A stretch of 64,000 bases of DNA from Bradyrhizobium sp. Ce-3 (GCF_022835695.1 NZ_BQUV01000001.1:678641-742640), one strand, 5' to 3'; positions 10,277 to 20,255 are shown, counted from the stretch's first letter. Numbers and translations are program-made. Notes: generated from the sequence alone by a model not told the origin.

Positions 10277-10329
10277 AAAAAACAAAAAGCCCTCCCGATG
10301 CGCGCTGACGCGAGCATTGGGAGGGCTTT
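10277..10329 (-). terminator. intrinsic terminator in the amiR-urtA leader
   Basis: On the minus strand an 11-bp arm AAAGCCCTCCC pairs with GGGAGGGCTTT. The loop region can itself pair further (ATGC with GCAT, CGC with GCG). The hairpin is followed directly by TTTTTGTTTTTT. This is the best intrinsic terminator in the window. It lies inside the operon, between the regulatory genes amiC-amiR and the transport and amidase genes, which is where an antitermination target is expected. Confidence 0.92.
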
Positions 10330-10347
10330 GTTGCCGGTTGTGTCGAA

Positions 10348-10382
10348 GGCGGCGCTGTCGCCGCCGGCCCCGCTATTGGGGC
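10348..10382 (-). promoter_or_regulatory. tandem hexaloop hairpins, candidate ANTAR (AmiR) RNA target
   Basis: Immediately after the amiR stop codon the minus strand holds GCCCC-AATAGC-GGGGC (10382-10367), one base, then GGCGGC-GACAGC-GCCGCC (10365-10348). Both have six-base loops of pattern xAyAGC. ANTAR antiterminators recognise pairs of hairpins with six-base loops placed before an intrinsic terminator, and that terminator follows 18 bases later. The known loops have A at position 1 and G at position 4. Here an A and a G have the same spacing but sit one place later (2 and 5), so the register differs from the canonical motif. Confidence 0.65.
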
Positions 10383-11024
10383 TTACTGTTGATGATCGTA
10401 GCCAAGCAGTTCGAACGAGTCAACAATCGCCGCGGCGACTGCACTTGCCGACACGCGACGATCCATCGCCTGTCGTCTGATGAAGCCATAGGCTTCGGTT
10501 TCCGGCATCTGCCGCGTCGCCATCAGAATGGCTTTGGCGCGTTCCACCGTGCGCATCGAGCGCAGATTGTCGTCGAGCTTCTCGATCTTGCTGCGCAGGC
10601 GCCGCTCGTAACTGAACTGGCTGCGCGCCAGCACGAGGCTCGACAACACCGCATTCTGCGTGAACGGCCTTGGCAGAACGGCGTTCGGCGTCGCATGACA
10701 CAGCGCGTCGGCGTGCACGGTCTCCGTCGCCGGCAGGATCACGACCAGCGCCGAACGCGCGTCGCCGGGAATCCATGGCAGGCGCCGCGCCAGGTCAGGA
10801 GAATATTCGCAATACACCACGTCGGCATCGGCCGGCACGCTCTCCGGCATCGGCCAGACCTGACGCACCCGCATCCTGAACCGCTGCAATTCCCGCAGCA
10901 ACATGCCGACCTGATCGTCGACCGGCGCGACCACGACGGCCGACAGATCGGCAAGTTCCTGCACCATGGTCTTGCGTCCGCCGACGTCTCGGCTCAGCTG
11001 CGGCTTACGCGACATCTCGTTCAT
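10383..11024 (-). CDS. amiR: AmiR-like ANTAR-domain transcription antiterminator
   Basis: 213 residues from the ATG at 11024, overlapping the amiC stop as ATGA. The N-terminal half is a receiver-like fold without an obvious phospho-acceptor pocket. A coiled helix follows (YERRLRSKIEKLDDNL), then a C-terminal ANTAR domain with VERAKAILMATRQMPETEAY and FIRRQAMDRR. In P. aeruginosa AmiR is held inactive by AmiC; when AmiC binds an amide, AmiR is freed and binds leader RNA to prevent termination. The matching leader lies directly downstream of this gene. Confidence 0.92.
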   Translation of the reverse strand: MNEMSRKPQLSRDVGGRKTMVQELADLSAVVVAPVDDQVGMLLRELQRFRMRVRQVWPMPESVPADADVVYCEYSPDLARRLPWIPGDARSALVVILPATETVHADALCHATPNAVLPRPFTQNAVLSSLVLARSQFSYERRLRSKIEKLDDNLRSMRTVERAKAILMATRQMPETEAYGFIRRQAMDRRVSASAVAAAIVDSFELLGYDHQQ

Positions 11025-12175
11025 TGGACGCTTCCCGTTTGCGTTGCACGACCATATCCGATCAGGAACGGATCCGCATGCACCGGCTCCTTCGACTGGC
11101 TGACGACATCGAACTGCCCCTGGCGGTTGGCACGCCCGATCCGGGTCCACAGATCAGTATGCCCCGACATCGGGTTGACTGTCACCGCTCCTTGCGGCGC
11201 ATCAAAGCTGGTGCCGAACACCATCGAGCGCAGCACTTCGGTGTCGAGCGAATTGACCTGCTCGAGAGCCTTGGCGAACAGATGCAGCTGGAAATAGGAT
11301 GCCTCGGCGCACATGTTGGTCGAGATGTCGGCGCCGAACCGCTTCTTGAAGCGCTGCACGAAGGCGTTGTTGGCGCTGCCCTCGACGCCCTGGAAATACG
11401 ATGCCGCCGTCACGTGCCCTTCGCCGACATCGAAGCCCATGGCGGCGATTTCGGCTTCCGTCGTGGTCAGGCTGGCGATCGGCACCTGCTTGGGATCGAG
11501 CCCGACATTGGCGTAGGCCTGATAGAGGAAGACCGTGCCCTCGCCGACCACGGTCGAGAAGATCACGTCGGGCCGGACCCGCTTGATGTCCTGGATGATC
11601 GGCACGAAGTCCTGCCATCGCGCGAAGACATTGACGTAGCGCTCGCCGACGACCGAGCCGCCATTGGACTTCAGCAGTTCGCGCATCACCCGGTTGGATT
11701 CGCGCGGAAAGATGTAATCCGATCCCACGAAATAGAACCGTGTTCCGAACGTATCCATCAGATAACGGCATAGCGCAAGGCTGTTCTGGTTCGGCGAGGA
11801 GCCGGTGTAGATGACGTTCGGCGACGCCTCGAACCCTTCGTAGAGCGTCGGGTACCACAGCAGTCCGTTCAGCCGTTCGACCACCGGCAGCACCGCCTTG
11901 CGGCTCGACGAGGTGTAGCAGCCGAAGATCGTGCTGACCTGATCCTCGACCATCAGCCGCTTGGCGTAATGGCCATAGGCCGCCGAATCCGAACCGGGGT
12001 CGTAGGCGACGGGAACCAGCTCGCGGCCACAAATGCCGCCGGCTTCATTCACTTCCTCGATCGCGAGTTGCGTGCCCTGATACTGGGTCTCCTCGATCAC
12101 CGACATGAAGCCGGTACGCGAGAACAGCACTCCTATCCGCCACGGAGCGGATGTCGTCTGGGTAAGGTTCGACAT
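11021..12175 (-). CDS. amiC: AmiC-like cytoplasmic amide sensor and negative regulator
   Basis: 384 residues, nearly the length of P. aeruginosa AmiC (385). It has a type I periplasmic-binding-protein fold but no signal peptide, so it stays in the cytoplasm. Shared motifs include GCYTSSSRKAVLPVVER, YPTLYEGFE, SPNQNS and FVGSDYIFPRESN. It is expected to bind an amide and release AmiR. It is the first gene of the operon; the ATG at 12175 is preceded by GAGGGC. The gene order amiC-amiR-importer-amiE differs from the P. aeruginosa order, in which amiE comes first. Confidence 0.92.
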   Translation of the reverse strand: MSNLTQTTSAPWRIGVLFSRTGFMSVIEETQYQGTQLAIEEVNEAGGICGRELVPVAYDPGSDSAAYGHYAKRLMVEDQVSTIFGCYTSSSRKAVLPVVERLNGLLWYPTLYEGFEASPNVIYTGSSPNQNSLALCRYLMDTFGTRFYFVGSDYIFPRESNRVMRELLKSNGGSVVGERYVNVFARWQDFVPIIQDIKRVRPDVIFSTVVGEGTVFLYQAYANVGLDPKQVPIASLTTTEAEIAAMGFDVGEGHVTAASYFQGVEGSANNAFVQRFKKRFGADISTNMCAEASYFQLHLFAKALEQVNSLDTEVLRSMVFGTSFDAPQGAVTVNPMSGHTDLWTRIGRANRQGQFDVVSQSKEPVHADPFLIGYGRATQTGSVQ

Positions 12176-12518
12176 GATCAGGCCCTCGACAGAGTTGGAG
12201 GGACGAGAGGGATTATTGTTCTTGTTGCTCTCGAACTGCTTTGCCGGCGGCGCAAGATTGCATGCCGTCCGCCGCGAGACAAGGACCCCGGCCGCTCATC
12301 CTGTCAGCGACGTTGACGCGAAACCAGGCAGATTAATGTGTCATCAGCGACGGATCACAGATGCGGCGCTCCACGGACCACCTATCTCCGGTAGATGCAC
12401 CGCCGGTTTCCCGTCGCAAGACATGTCCGGCCGGCCGCCGTGCGTATATCAACCGGAAGGTTGAGAGCCGCAAACATATTGATCGCTAACTTGCGAGTCT
12501 CAATCGCACGGACCGGCG
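12176..12518 (-). other. intergenic region upstream of amiC, downstream of hutU
   Basis: 343 bases without a credible gene. It must hold the promoter for amiC and the 3-prime end of hutIHU. I see no strong sigma-70 boxes. A GGCATGCAATCTTGC stretch resembles a sigma-54 site but has one base too many between GG and GC. A small perfect hairpin, CAACC-GGAA-GGTTG on the plus strand (12450-12463), has no T-run. No copy of the hut palindrome is present. Confidence 0.5.
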
Positions 12519-14186
12519 TCAGCGCAGGCTCGGCAGATCGAGGCCATTGGCGCGCGCGCAGTCGATCGCCGTCTCGTAGCCGGCGTCGGCATGGCGCATG
12601 ACCCCTGTCGCGGGATCGTTCCACAGCACGCGCTCGAGCCGGCGCGCCGCCTCCGGCGTGCCGTCCGCCACGATCACCATGCCAGCGTGCTGCGAATAGC
12701 CGATGCCGACGCCGCCGCCATGATGCAGCGACACCCAGGTGGCGCCGCTCGCACAGTTGAGCAGCGCGTTGAGCAACGGCCAGTCGGACACCGCGTCGGA
12801 GCCGTCGCGCATCGCCTCGGTTTCGCGGTTCGGGCTCGCCACCGAGCCGCTGTCGAGATGATCGCGGCCGATCACGATCGGCGCCTTGAGCTCGCCGCGC
12901 GCCACCATCTCGTTGAAGGCAAGGCCGAGCCGATGGCGATCGCCGAGGCCGACCCAGCAGATCCGCGCCGGCAGCCCCTGAAACTTGATGCGCGCCTTCG
13001 CCATGTCGAGCCAGTTGTGCAGGTGGCCGTCGTTCGGCATCAGCTCCTTGACCTTGGCGTCGGTCTTGAAGATGTCCTCGGGATCGCCCGACAGCGCCGC
13101 CCAGCGGAACGGACCCACGCCGCGGCAAAACAGCGGACGGATATAGGCCGGCACGAAACCCGGAAAATCGAACGCCTGCTTCAGGCCCATGTCCTTGGCC
13201 ATCTGGCGGATGTTGTTGCCGTAGTCGAGCGTCGGGATGCCCTGCGCGTGAAAATCCAGCATCGCTTGGACGTGATCGACCATCGAGGTCTTGGCCGCGG
13301 TCTCGACCGCCTTCGGATCGGCGGCGCGCCGCGCTTCCCACTCGGCGAGCGTCCATCCCTTGGGCAAATAGCCGTTGATCGGGTCATGTGCGCTGGTCTG
13401 GTCGGTGACGATGTCCGGCCGCACGCCGCGTCGCACCAGCTCGGGAAAGATCTCGGCCGCATTGCCGAGCAGGCCGACCGACACCGGCCTCTGCGTCTTG
13501 GCCGTGTCGGCAATGATGGCGAGTGCTTCGTCGAGCGTCGCAGCCTGGCGATCGAGGTAGCCCGTGCGCAGCCGCATCTCGATGCGGCTCGGCTGGCATT
13601 CGACTGCAAGCATCGAGGCGCCGGCCATGGTCGCGGCCAGCGGCTGGGCGCCGCCCATGCCGCCGAGGCCCGCCGTCAGGATCCACTTGCCGGCGAGACT
13701 GCCGCCATAGTGCCGGCGGCCGACCTCGACAAATGTTTCATACGTCCCCTGCACGATGCCCTGGCTGCCGATATAGATCCACGACCCCGCGGTCATCTGG
13801 CCGAACATCATCAGGCCCTGGCGGTCGAGCTCGTTGAAGTGATCGAGCGTGGCCCAATGCGGCACCAGGTTCGAATTCGCGATCAGGACGCGCGGCGCAT
13901 CGGCATGGGTGCGGAAAATCCCGACCGGCTTGCCGGACTGCACCAGCAGCGTCTGGTCACCCTCGAGCTTGCGCAAGGACGCGGCGATCCGGTCGAAGCT
14001 CTCCCAGTCGCGCGCCGCACGGCCGATGCCGCCATAGACCACGAGCTCGCTCGGGCGCTCGGCGACGTCAGGATCCAGATTGTTCATCAGCATGCGCAGC
14101 GGCGCTTCGGTCAGCCAGCTCTTCGCGCTGATGTCGGTGCCGCGGGGGGCGCGGATGATGCGTTCATTATCCAGTCGGCTGTTCAT
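12519..14186 (-). CDS. hutU: urocanate hydratase
   Basis: Second enzyme of histidine degradation: urocanate plus water gives imidazolonepropionate, using tightly bound NAD+ as electrophile. 555 residues, the normal length. Diagnostic stretches include [36 protein letters not shown] and the C-terminal [16 protein letters not shown]. The ATG at 14186 follows AGGGAC and lies 18 bases after hutH. It is the last gene of hutI-hutH-hutU. A long open frame on the opposite strand is only the high-GC shadow. Confidence 0.97.
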   Translation of the reverse strand: MNSRLDNERIIRAPRGTDISAKSWLTEAPLRMLMNNLDPDVAERPSELVVYGGIGRAARDWESFDRIAASLRKLEGDQTLLVQSGKPVGIFRTHADAPRVLIANSNLVPHWATLDHFNELDRQGLMMFGQMTAGSWIYIGSQGIVQGTYETFVEVGRRHYGGSLAGKWILTAGLGGMGGAQPLAATMAGASMLAVECQPSRIEMRLRTGYLDRQAATLDEALAIIADTAKTQRPVSVGLLGNAAEIFPELVRRGVRPDIVTDQTSAHDPINGYLPKGWTLAEWEARRAADPKAVETAAKTSMVDHVQAMLDFHAQGIPTLDYGNNIRQMAKDMGLKQAFDFPGFVPAYIRPLFCRGVGPFRWAALSGDPEDIFKTDAKVKELMPNDGHLHNWLDMAKARIKFQGLPARICWVGLGDRHRLGLAFNEMVARGELKAPIVIGRDHLDSGSVASPNRETEAMRDGSDAVSDWPLLNALLNCASGATWVSLHHGGGVGIGYSQHAGMVIVADGTPEAARRLERVLWNDPATGVMRHADAGYETAIDCARANGLDLPSLR

Positions 14187-14204
14187 GACGGATGTCCCTG
14201 TCGG

Positions 14205-15764
14205 CTAAGCAAGTCTTGGAAACGGATCGGTCGGAAGGACCGCGAGCACAGCCGCGGGCAACGCGTCGGCTTCGACCAGCGACGCGGCCTGCGCGAGATC
14301 GCCGGCCATGTAGCGGTCGGCGGCGAGCGCCGGAACGTGCTCGCGCAGCGCGGCAATGACCGCGGCGAGCGGCGCGCTGGTCGCATGCGGGGCGCGCAGC
14401 GTGATGCCCTGTGCCGCGACCAGCAGCTCGATGCCGAGGATGGCGGCGAGATTGTCGGCCATGTCGGACAGCCGGCGCGCGGCGTGCGCGGCCATCGAGA
14501 CGTGGTCTTCCTGATTGGCGCTGGTCGGCGTGGAGTCGATCGAGCACGGCATCGCGCGCTGCTTGTTCTCGGCATAGAGCGCCGCCGCCGTCACCTCGGC
14601 GATCATGAACCCGGAATTGATGCCGGGCTCCGGCGTCAGGAATGGAGGCAAGCCGAAGTTCAGGGCGGGATCGACGAGGGTCGCGATCCGGCGCTCGCTG
14701 GTGGCGCCGATCTCCGCGAGCGCCAGCGCGATCTGATCGGCGGCAAACGCCACCGGCTCGGCGTGAAAATTGCCGCCTGAGACGATCTCGCCCGTATCGA
14801 CCAACACCAACGGATTGTCCGTCACCGCATTGGCTTCAATGGTCAACGCACGGGCGGCTTGCGCCAGCAGGTCGAGCACGGCGCCCGCGACCTGCGGTTG
14901 GCAGCGCAGGCAATACGGATCCTGCACGCGCTCGTCGCCTTCGAGATGCGATTGCCTGATGTCGCTACCGTCGAGCAGCGCGATCAAGGCCGCCGCCGCG
15001 GCGATCTGCCCCTCATGGCCGCGCAACGCTTGTATCTCGGGACGAAACGGCACCGTGGAGGCCATCGCCGCGTCGACCGACAGCGCACCGGTCACCAGCG
15101 CAGTGCAGGCCAGGCGATGCGCGCGCAGCAGGCCGGAAATCGCATAGGCCGTCGAAAACTGCGTGCCATTGATCAGCGCGAGCCCCTCCTTGGGACCGAG
15201 CGTCAACGGCGCAAGACCGGCAGCGGCAAGCGCCTCGCTGCCCGGCACCATCTTGCCGTCAAGAAACGCCTGCCCCTCCCCGATCATCACCGCCGTCATA
15301 TGCGCAAGCGGCGCCAGATCGCCGGAGGCGCCGACCGAGCCCTGCTGCGGCACCAGCGGAGTGACGCCGCGCGCCAGCATGCCCTGCAACTGCTCGATCA
15401 CATCACGCCGCACGCCGGACGCGCCGCGGCCGAGCGAGATCACCTTCAACGCCATCATCAGGCGCACGATCGGCTCTGATGTCGCCGGGCCTACGCCGCA
15501 GCAATGCGACAGGATCAGATTGCGCTGAAGCAGCGCGGTCTGGTCGGGAGCGATCCGCGTCGATGCCAGCTTTCCGAAGCCGGTATTGATGCCGTAGACG
15601 GGGACGTCGATCCGCGCGGCCTTCGCCACGATTGCCGCGGCCGCCTCGACGCGCGGCCAGAACGATGGATCGAGTGTGATCGACGCGCCGTCCAGCACGC
15701 GCGCCAACACGTCGAGGCCGACGGTTCCGGGCTTCACGACGATCGGTCCGACCGGATCGCTCAT
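14205..15764 (-). CDS. hutH: histidine ammonia-lyase
   Basis: First step of histidine catabolism, releasing ammonia to give urocanate. 519 residues from the ATG at 15764, whose ATGA overlaps the hutI stop. The catalytic MIO cofactor forms from the Ala-Ser-Gly in [22 protein letters not shown] near the N-terminus and QEDHVSM near the C-terminus are family signatures. Cytoplasmic homotetramer in characterised members. Confidence 0.97.
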   Translation of the reverse strand: MSDPVGPIVVKPGTVGLDVLARVLDGASITLDPSFWPRVEAAAAIVAKAARIDVPVYGINTGFGKLASTRIAPDQTALLQRNLILSHCCGVGPATSEPIVRLMMALKVISLGRGASGVRRDVIEQLQGMLARGVTPLVPQQGSVGASGDLAPLAHMTAVMIGEGQAFLDGKMVPGSEALAAAGLAPLTLGPKEGLALINGTQFSTAYAISGLLRAHRLACTALVTGALSVDAAMASTVPFRPEIQALRGHEGQIAAAAALIALLDGSDIRQSHLEGDERVQDPYCLRCQPQVAGAVLDLLAQAARALTIEANAVTDNPLVLVDTGEIVSGGNFHAEPVAFAADQIALALAEIGATSERRIATLVDPALNFGLPPFLTPEPGINSGFMIAEVTAAALYAENKQRAMPCSIDSTPTSANQEDHVSMAAHAARRLSDMADNLAAILGIELLVAAQGITLRAPHATSAPLAAVIAALREHVPALAADRYMAGDLAQAASLVEADALPAAVLAVLPTDPFPRLA

Positions 15765-16975
15765 TGCCCCCTCCACACCCGCCGATGCAGCGGATTGAAG
15801 CCGATGCGGTAGACCAGTTCGGCCGGCCGCTCGATGCCCCAGATCGCCAGATCGCAATATTTGCCGGCCTCCAACGTGCCGGTCTCGGCGAGCATGCCGA
15901 GCGCGCGCGCGCCTTCCCGCGTCACGCCCGTGAGGCATTCGGCGACCGTCATCCGGAACAGCGTCGCACCCATGTTCATCGCAAGCAGCAGCGAGGTCAG
16001 CGGCGAGCTGCCGGGATTGCAGTCGGTCGCCAGCGCCATGTTCACGCTGTGCTTGCGGAACAGCTCGACAGGCGGCTTCTGGGTTTCGCGAATGAAGTAG
16101 AACGCGCCGGGCAACAGGACGGCGACCGTCCCGCTCTTCGCCATCGCGATAGCACCCGCTTCATCGGTGTGCTCCAGATGATCGGCCGAGAGTGCGGAGA
16201 ACTTTGCGGCGAGCGCGGCACCGCCGAGATTCGACAGTTGGTCCGCGTGCAGCTTGACGGGCAATCCGAGCGCACGCGCTGCCTCGAACACTAGCGCCGT
16301 CTGCTCGGCTGAAAACGCAATGCCCTCCATGAAGCCGTCGACGGCATCGGCAAGGCCGGCCTTGGCCACCGCCGGCAGCATCTCGCTGCAAACCAGATCG
16401 ATGTAGCGGTCCTTGTCGCCATCGGCTTCCGGCGGCAGCGCATGCGCACCGAGAAACGACGTGCGGATCGCAACCTGGCGCAGGCGGCCGAGGCTGCGTG
16501 CCGCCGCCAGCTGCCGCATCTCGGTCTCGGCATCGAGGCCATAGCCGGACTTGATCTCGACTGTGGTCGCGCCTTCGCCGATCAGCGCATCGAGCCGCGG
16601 CAGCGCGCCGGCAACGAGCTCGGCCTCGGTCGCCCTGCGCGTGGCGGCAACAGTCGAGACGATGCCGCCGCCCGCGCGCGCGATCTCCTCGTAGCTCGCG
16701 CCCTTGAGACGAAGCTCGAATTCATGCGCGCGGTTGCCGCCATAGACGAGATGGGTGTGGCAATCGACCAGGCCGGGCGTGATCCAGCGGTCGCCGCAAT
16801 CGATCCGTTCGGCCGCGTCCGCATCCACAGGAAAGTCCGACTGCGCGCCTGCATAGGCGATGCGGCCGTCGCGCGCCGCGATCAGGCCCTGCTCAACCTC
16901 GCCGAGATCGGCGCGATCGCCGCGCATCGTGGCGAGCCGGGCGTTGTGCCAGATGCGGTCGAAACGCTGTGCCAT
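15761..16975 (-). CDS. hutI: imidazolonepropionase
   Basis: Third step: hydrolysis of 4-imidazolone-5-propionate to N-formimidoyl-glutamate. 404 residues, amidohydrolase fold. The metal-binding motif [12 protein letters not shown] is near residue 70, a second His set lies in [10 protein letters not shown] and KLHADQLS, and the late Asp is in [10 protein letters not shown]. The ATG at 16975 has GAGGGGAC upstream. It is the first gene of the minus-strand hut operon and diverges from hutF around the palindromic operator. Confidence 0.96.
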   Translation of the reverse strand: MAQRFDRIWHNARLATMRGDRADLGEVEQGLIAARDGRIAYAGAQSDFPVDADAAERIDCGDRWITPGLVDCHTHLVYGGNRAHEFELRLKGASYEEIARAGGGIVSTVAATRRATEAELVAGALPRLDALIGEGATTVEIKSGYGLDAETEMRQLAAARSLGRLRQVAIRTSFLGAHALPPEADGDKDRYIDLVCSEMLPAVAKAGLADAVDGFMEGIAFSAEQTALVFEAARALGLPVKLHADQLSNLGGAALAAKFSALSADHLEHTDEAGAIAMAKSGTVAVLLPGAFYFIRETQKPPVELFRKHSVNMALATDCNPGSSPLTSLLLAMNMGATLFRMTVAECLTGVTREGARALGMLAETGTLEAGKYCDLAIWGIERPAELVYRIGFNPLHRRVWRGQ

Positions 16976-17006
16976 GCGATCGTCCCCTCGAGCTGGGATG
17001 CTTGAC

Positions 17007-17026
17007 TTATATGTCTAGACATATAA
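17007..17026. promoter_or_regulatory. perfect 20-bp palindrome, probable HutC operator
   Basis: TTATATGTCTAGACATATAA reads the same on both strands. It lies in the 85-base gap between divergent hutI and hutF. HutC-type GntR regulators bind palindromes centred on TGTNTANACA, which this matches, and hutC is encoded 1.4 kb away. On the plus strand a TTGACT at 17002 and TATAAT at 17022 bracket it; on the minus strand TCGACA and TATAAG do so with an 18-base gap. One bound dimer could therefore block both operons until urocanate releases it. Confidence 0.88.
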
Positions 17027-17060
17027 TCGTGTCGAGGTTCTGTCCAGCCGGCGTGGAAAA

Positions 17061-18419
17061 ATGACACGACTGCATTTCGCATGCGCGCTGCTGCCTTCGG
17101 GCTGGGCCAATGACGTGCAAATCGTGGTCGCCGACGGTGCGATCGCCGCGGTGACGGCAGGTGCGGCGCCCGCCTCCGGCGACGAATGTCATCGATTGGC
17201 GGTACCGGGACTGGCGAGCCTGCACAGTCACGCTTTCCAGCGCGGCATGTCCGGCCTTGCCGAACTGCGCGGCGACACCACCGATACGTTCTGGACCTGG
17301 CGCGAGACGATGTATCGCTTCGCGCTGACCATGACGCCGGACGACGTCGCTGCTGTTGCCACCCTGCTCTATGTCGAGATGCTCGAGCGGGGCTTTACCC
17401 GGGTCGGCGAATTTCACTATCTGCACCATGACCGCGACGGTTCCCCCTACGCCAACCCCGCCGAGATGGCCGTGCGCATTGTGGAAGCGACCGAGGCCTC
17501 CGGCATCGGGCTTACGCTGCTGCCGAGCTTTTATGCCCACGGCACGTTCGGCGGTGCAGCACCACATGCCGGTCAGCGTCGCTTCATCTGCTCGGTCGAC
17601 CAGTTCGCCGCGCTGATGGCTGCCTCGCGCGAGGCGATCCGAACACTTCCCGGCGCCACTATCGGCATCGCCCCGCACAGCCTGCGCGCCGTGGCGCCGG
17701 ACGAGCTCGCGGCAATCATTCCGCTGGCCGCCGCAGACCCGATCCACATCCACGCCGCCGAACAGCTGCGCGAGGTGGAGGATTGCCTGGCCTGGTCGGG
17801 ACAGCGGCCGGTGGAATGGCTGCTCGACCATGTGCCGGTTGATCGACGCTGGTGCCTCATTCACGCAACCCACATGACGGATCGGGAAGTCGCCGCGCTC
17901 GCCGGCAGCGGCGCCGTTGCCGGCCTCTGCCCGGTCACCGAAGCGAGCCTGGGCGATGGCATCTTTGCGGCGCGCGAATTCCTTGCCGCGGGCGGCCGGT
18001 TCGGCATCGGGACCGATTCCAATGTGCTGGTCGGCGTCGCCGACGAGTTGCGTCAGCTCGAATACGGCCAGCGGCTGAAACATCGCGAGCGCAACGTGCT
18101 CTCGGGACGTCCTGGCGCATCCATCGGCCGTGCCCTGTTCGACCACGCGCTCACGGGCGGCGCGCAGGCCCTGGCGCAGCCCGACGTCGGGCTCATGCCA
18201 GGCGCGCGCGCTGACATTGTCAGCCTCGACATCGCGCATCCGTCGCTGGCGGGACGGTCGGGCGATGCCGTTCTCGACGGCTGGCTGTTTGCGACCGCAA
18301 GCGACGCGATCGATTGCGTCTGGGCCGGCGGCGACAAGGTTGTCACCGGCGGACGACACCGGCTGCGCGGCAAGGCGCGCGAGCGATTCAATGCGAGCGT
18401 CCGGAGGCTCGTCGCATGA
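17061..18419 (+). CDS. hutF: formimidoylglutamate deiminase
   Basis: 452-residue amidohydrolase-fold enzyme that converts N-formimidoyl-L-glutamate to N-formyl-L-glutamate and ammonia. Zinc-site motifs are LHSHAFQRG near residue 55, HIHAAEQ near 230, LIHATHM near 265 and GIGTDSNV near 315. HutF marks the five-step histidine pathway, which needs HutG (N-formylglutamate deformylase) to finish; no hutG is in the window. Its last bases overlap the hutC start as ATGA. Confidence 0.94.
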   Translation: MTRLHFACALLPSGWANDVQIVVADGAIAAVTAGAAPASGDECHRLAVPGLASLHSHAFQRGMSGLAELRGDTTDTFWTWRETMYRFALTMTPDDVAAVATLLYVEMLERGFTRVGEFHYLHHDRDGSPYANPAEMAVRIVEATEASGIGLTLLPSFYAHGTFGGAAPHAGQRRFICSVDQFAALMAASREAIRTLPGATIGIAPHSLRAVAPDELAAIIPLAAADPIHIHAAEQLREVEDCLAWSGQRPVEWLLDHVPVDRRWCLIHATHMTDREVAALAGSGAVAGLCPVTEASLGDGIFAAREFLAAGGRFGIGTDSNVLVGVADELRQLEYGQRLKHRERNVLSGRPGASIGRALFDHALTGGAQALAQPDVGLMPGARADIVSLDIAHPSLAGRSGDAVLDGWLFATASDAIDCVWAGGDKVVTGGRHRLRGKARERFNASVRRLVA

Positions 18420-19159
18420 ACGTCGCCTCCGATCGAGCCAAGCCGGGCGCGGCCGAAAAGCCGACTCTCTATAAACGGATCCGGCTCGATATCGAGACCC
18501 GGATCCTGACCGGCGAATGGCCGCCGGGCCACCGTATTCCGTTCGAACATCAGTTGATGGCGCGCTATCGTTGCTCGCGCATGACGGTGAACAAGGCGCT
18601 GTCCGAGCTTGCGCAAGCCGATCTGATCGAGCGGCGGCGGCGGGCCGGCACATTCGTGCGCCGGCCGCAGCACATGTCGGCGGTGCTCAAGATCGCCGAC
18701 ATCCGTGCTGAGATCACTGCGCTCGGCCGCAGCTATGGCTATCAGCTGATCGATTGCCGGCGTCGCGCCGCGACCGCGGCCGATCGTGCCCGGCTCGGCG
18801 TGAGCACGGCCGGCAAGGTGATCGCGATCGCCTGCCGGCACAGCGCCGACGACGTGCCATTCGCCGTCGAGGACAGGCTGATCGATCTCTCCACGGTTCC
18901 GGAAGCCGCAACGGCGGACTTTGCGCGCGAGCCGCCGGGATCATGGCTGCTGCATCATGTGCCGTGGACCGAGGCCGAACATACGATCAGCGCCGTGGTC
19001 GCGGACGAGCATACGGCCAAGGCCCTCGACATCGCGGTCGGTGCGCCTTGCCTCGTGATCGACCGCTATACCTGGCGCAGCGCGCGCACGGTGACCGCGG
19101 TGCGGCTGCATTATCCAGGCGACACCCACCGCCTGGTGGCTCGCTTCAAGGGAGGCTGA
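18416..19159 (+). CDS. hutC: HutC-like GntR-family transcriptional repressor
   Basis: 247 residues from the ATG at 18416, which overlaps hutF. The N-terminal winged helix (IPFEHQLMARYRCSRMTVNK, about 40-60) is GntR type and the C-terminal domain is UTRA/HutC type, which binds urocanate in characterised members. It is encoded inside the hut locus, so it probably represses both divergent hut units through the 20-bp palindrome at 17007-17026 and regulates its own synthesis. Confidence 0.93.
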   Translation: MNVASDRAKPGAAEKPTLYKRIRLDIETRILTGEWPPGHRIPFEHQLMARYRCSRMTVNKALSELAQADLIERRRRAGTFVRRPQHMSAVLKIADIRAEITALGRSYGYQLIDCRRRAATAADRARLGVSTAGKVIAIACRHSADDVPFAVEDRLIDLSTVPEAATADFAREPPGSWLLHHVPWTEAEHTISAVVADEHTAKALDIAVGAPCLVIDRYTWRSARTVTAVRLHYPGDTHRLVARFKGG

Positions 19160-19293
19160 GAACGGCTTGCGCGGCATATTTCATGCAATGCATCATGAGC
19201 CGCCATCCGCCGAGAGGCTTCATGCGGCAATCCGCCGCGACTGACGTGACGACATCAACTGGGTTCAATCCATCGTTCAAGGGGTCGACAATC

Positions 19294-20238
19294 ATGGGTT
19301 CCTTCAAGCTATTGCCTGCCATCGCGGTGTTGCTCGCGTCCAGCGCCGCATTCGCTGACGACGTCAAGGTCGGCGTCGGCATCTCCGGCTGGACCGGATT
19401 CGCGCCGCTGACGCTCGCCAAGGAGGCCGGCATCTTCAAGAAGAACGGTCTCGACGTGACATTGAAGAAGATCCCGCAGAAGGACCGCCATCTCGCGATC
19501 GCCTCGGGCGACATCCAGTGCGCGGCGACCACGGTCGAGACCTGGATCTCCTGGAACGCCAATGGCGTCGCGACCAAGCAGATCTTCCAGCTCGACAAGA
19601 GCTATGGCGCCGACGGCATGGCCGTGCGCAACGACGTCGCCGCGATCAAGGATCTGAGGGGCAAGACCGTCGCGGCATCGGCGCCCGGCACCTCGCCCTA
19701 TTTCGCGCTGGCCTGGATGCTGAAGAAGAACGGCCTCACGGTGAAGGACGTCACCGTGGTCAACCTGGAGCCGGCCGCTGCGGCGCAGGCTTTCGTCTCC
19801 GGCCAGAACGATGCCGCGATGACCTACGAACCCTATCTGTCGACGGTGCGCGCCGCGCCCGACAAGGGCAAGATCATCGCCACCACGCTCGACTATCCGA
19901 TCGTGATGGACACCTTCGGCTGCACCCCGAAATTCCTGACCGACAATCCGAAGGCGGCGCAGGCACTGGCCGACAGCTATTTCGAGGCGCTCGACATGAT
20001 CGCCAAGGACCAGTCCAAGGCCTATGAGATCATGGGCGCGGACGTGAAGCAGTCCGGCGAACAGTTCGGCAACTCGGCGAAGTACCTGCGCTGGCAGGAC
20101 AAGGCCGCCAACCAGAAATTCTTCGCCGGCGACTTCCTCACCTTCAACAAGGACGCCGCGGAGCTCCTGCTCGAGGTCGGCATCATCAAGGCCGCGCCGA
20201 AGGTCGAGGACATCTACGACGCAAGCTTCATCAAGTAA
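19294..20238 (+). CDS. periplasmic binding protein of a NitT/TauT-type ABC transporter
   Basis: 314 residues from the ATG at 19294, preceded by AAGGGGTC; the open frame extends far upstream over hutC and that part is not used. A Sec signal (hydrophobic LLPAIAVLLASSAAFA with cleavage near ADD) is clear. The mature protein has the NMT1/SsuA-like fold, with WTGFAPLTLAKEAGIFKKNG near its start. These receptors bind sulfonates, nitrate, thiamine precursors or other small solutes. Placement straight after hutC suggests histidine, urocanate or a related compound, but the sequence alone does not show the ligand. Confidence 0.85.
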   Translation: MGSFKLLPAIAVLLASSAAFADDVKVGVGISGWTGFAPLTLAKEAGIFKKNGLDVTLKKIPQKDRHLAIASGDIQCAATTVETWISWNANGVATKQIFQLDKSYGADGMAVRNDVAAIKDLRGKTVAASAPGTSPYFALAWMLKKNGLTVKDVTVVNLEPAAAAQAFVSGQNDAAMTYEPYLSTVRAAPDKGKIIATTLDYPIVMDTFGCTPKFLTDNPKAAQALADSYFEALDMIAKDQSKAYEIMGADVKQSGEQFGNSAKYLRWQDKAANQKFFAGDFLTFNKDAAELLLEVGIIKAAPKVEDIYDASFIK

Positions 20239-20255
20239 CGCAACGACCACTTAGC

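Noticed and set aside
10255-10317. ATG at 10317 as the start of the binding-protein gene after amiR
   Set aside because: It lies inside the terminator hairpin, has no ribosome-binding site, and would put 21 residues before the twin-arginine signal.
12241-12300. Sigma-54-like GGCATGCAATCTTGC upstream of amiC
   Set aside because: There are 11 rather than 10 bases between GG and GC, and sigma-54 spacing is strict.
12591-14780. 729-codon open frame on the plus strand opposite hutU and hutH
   Set aside because: It is antisense to two certain enzymes, its translation is rich in Arg, Ala, His and Asp as expected for a high-GC shadow frame, and it has no recognisable domain.
19181-19198. TCATGCAATGCATCATGA as a second HutC site before the hut-linked importer
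   Set aside because: It is a dyad but lacks the TGTNTANACA core of the hut palindrome.
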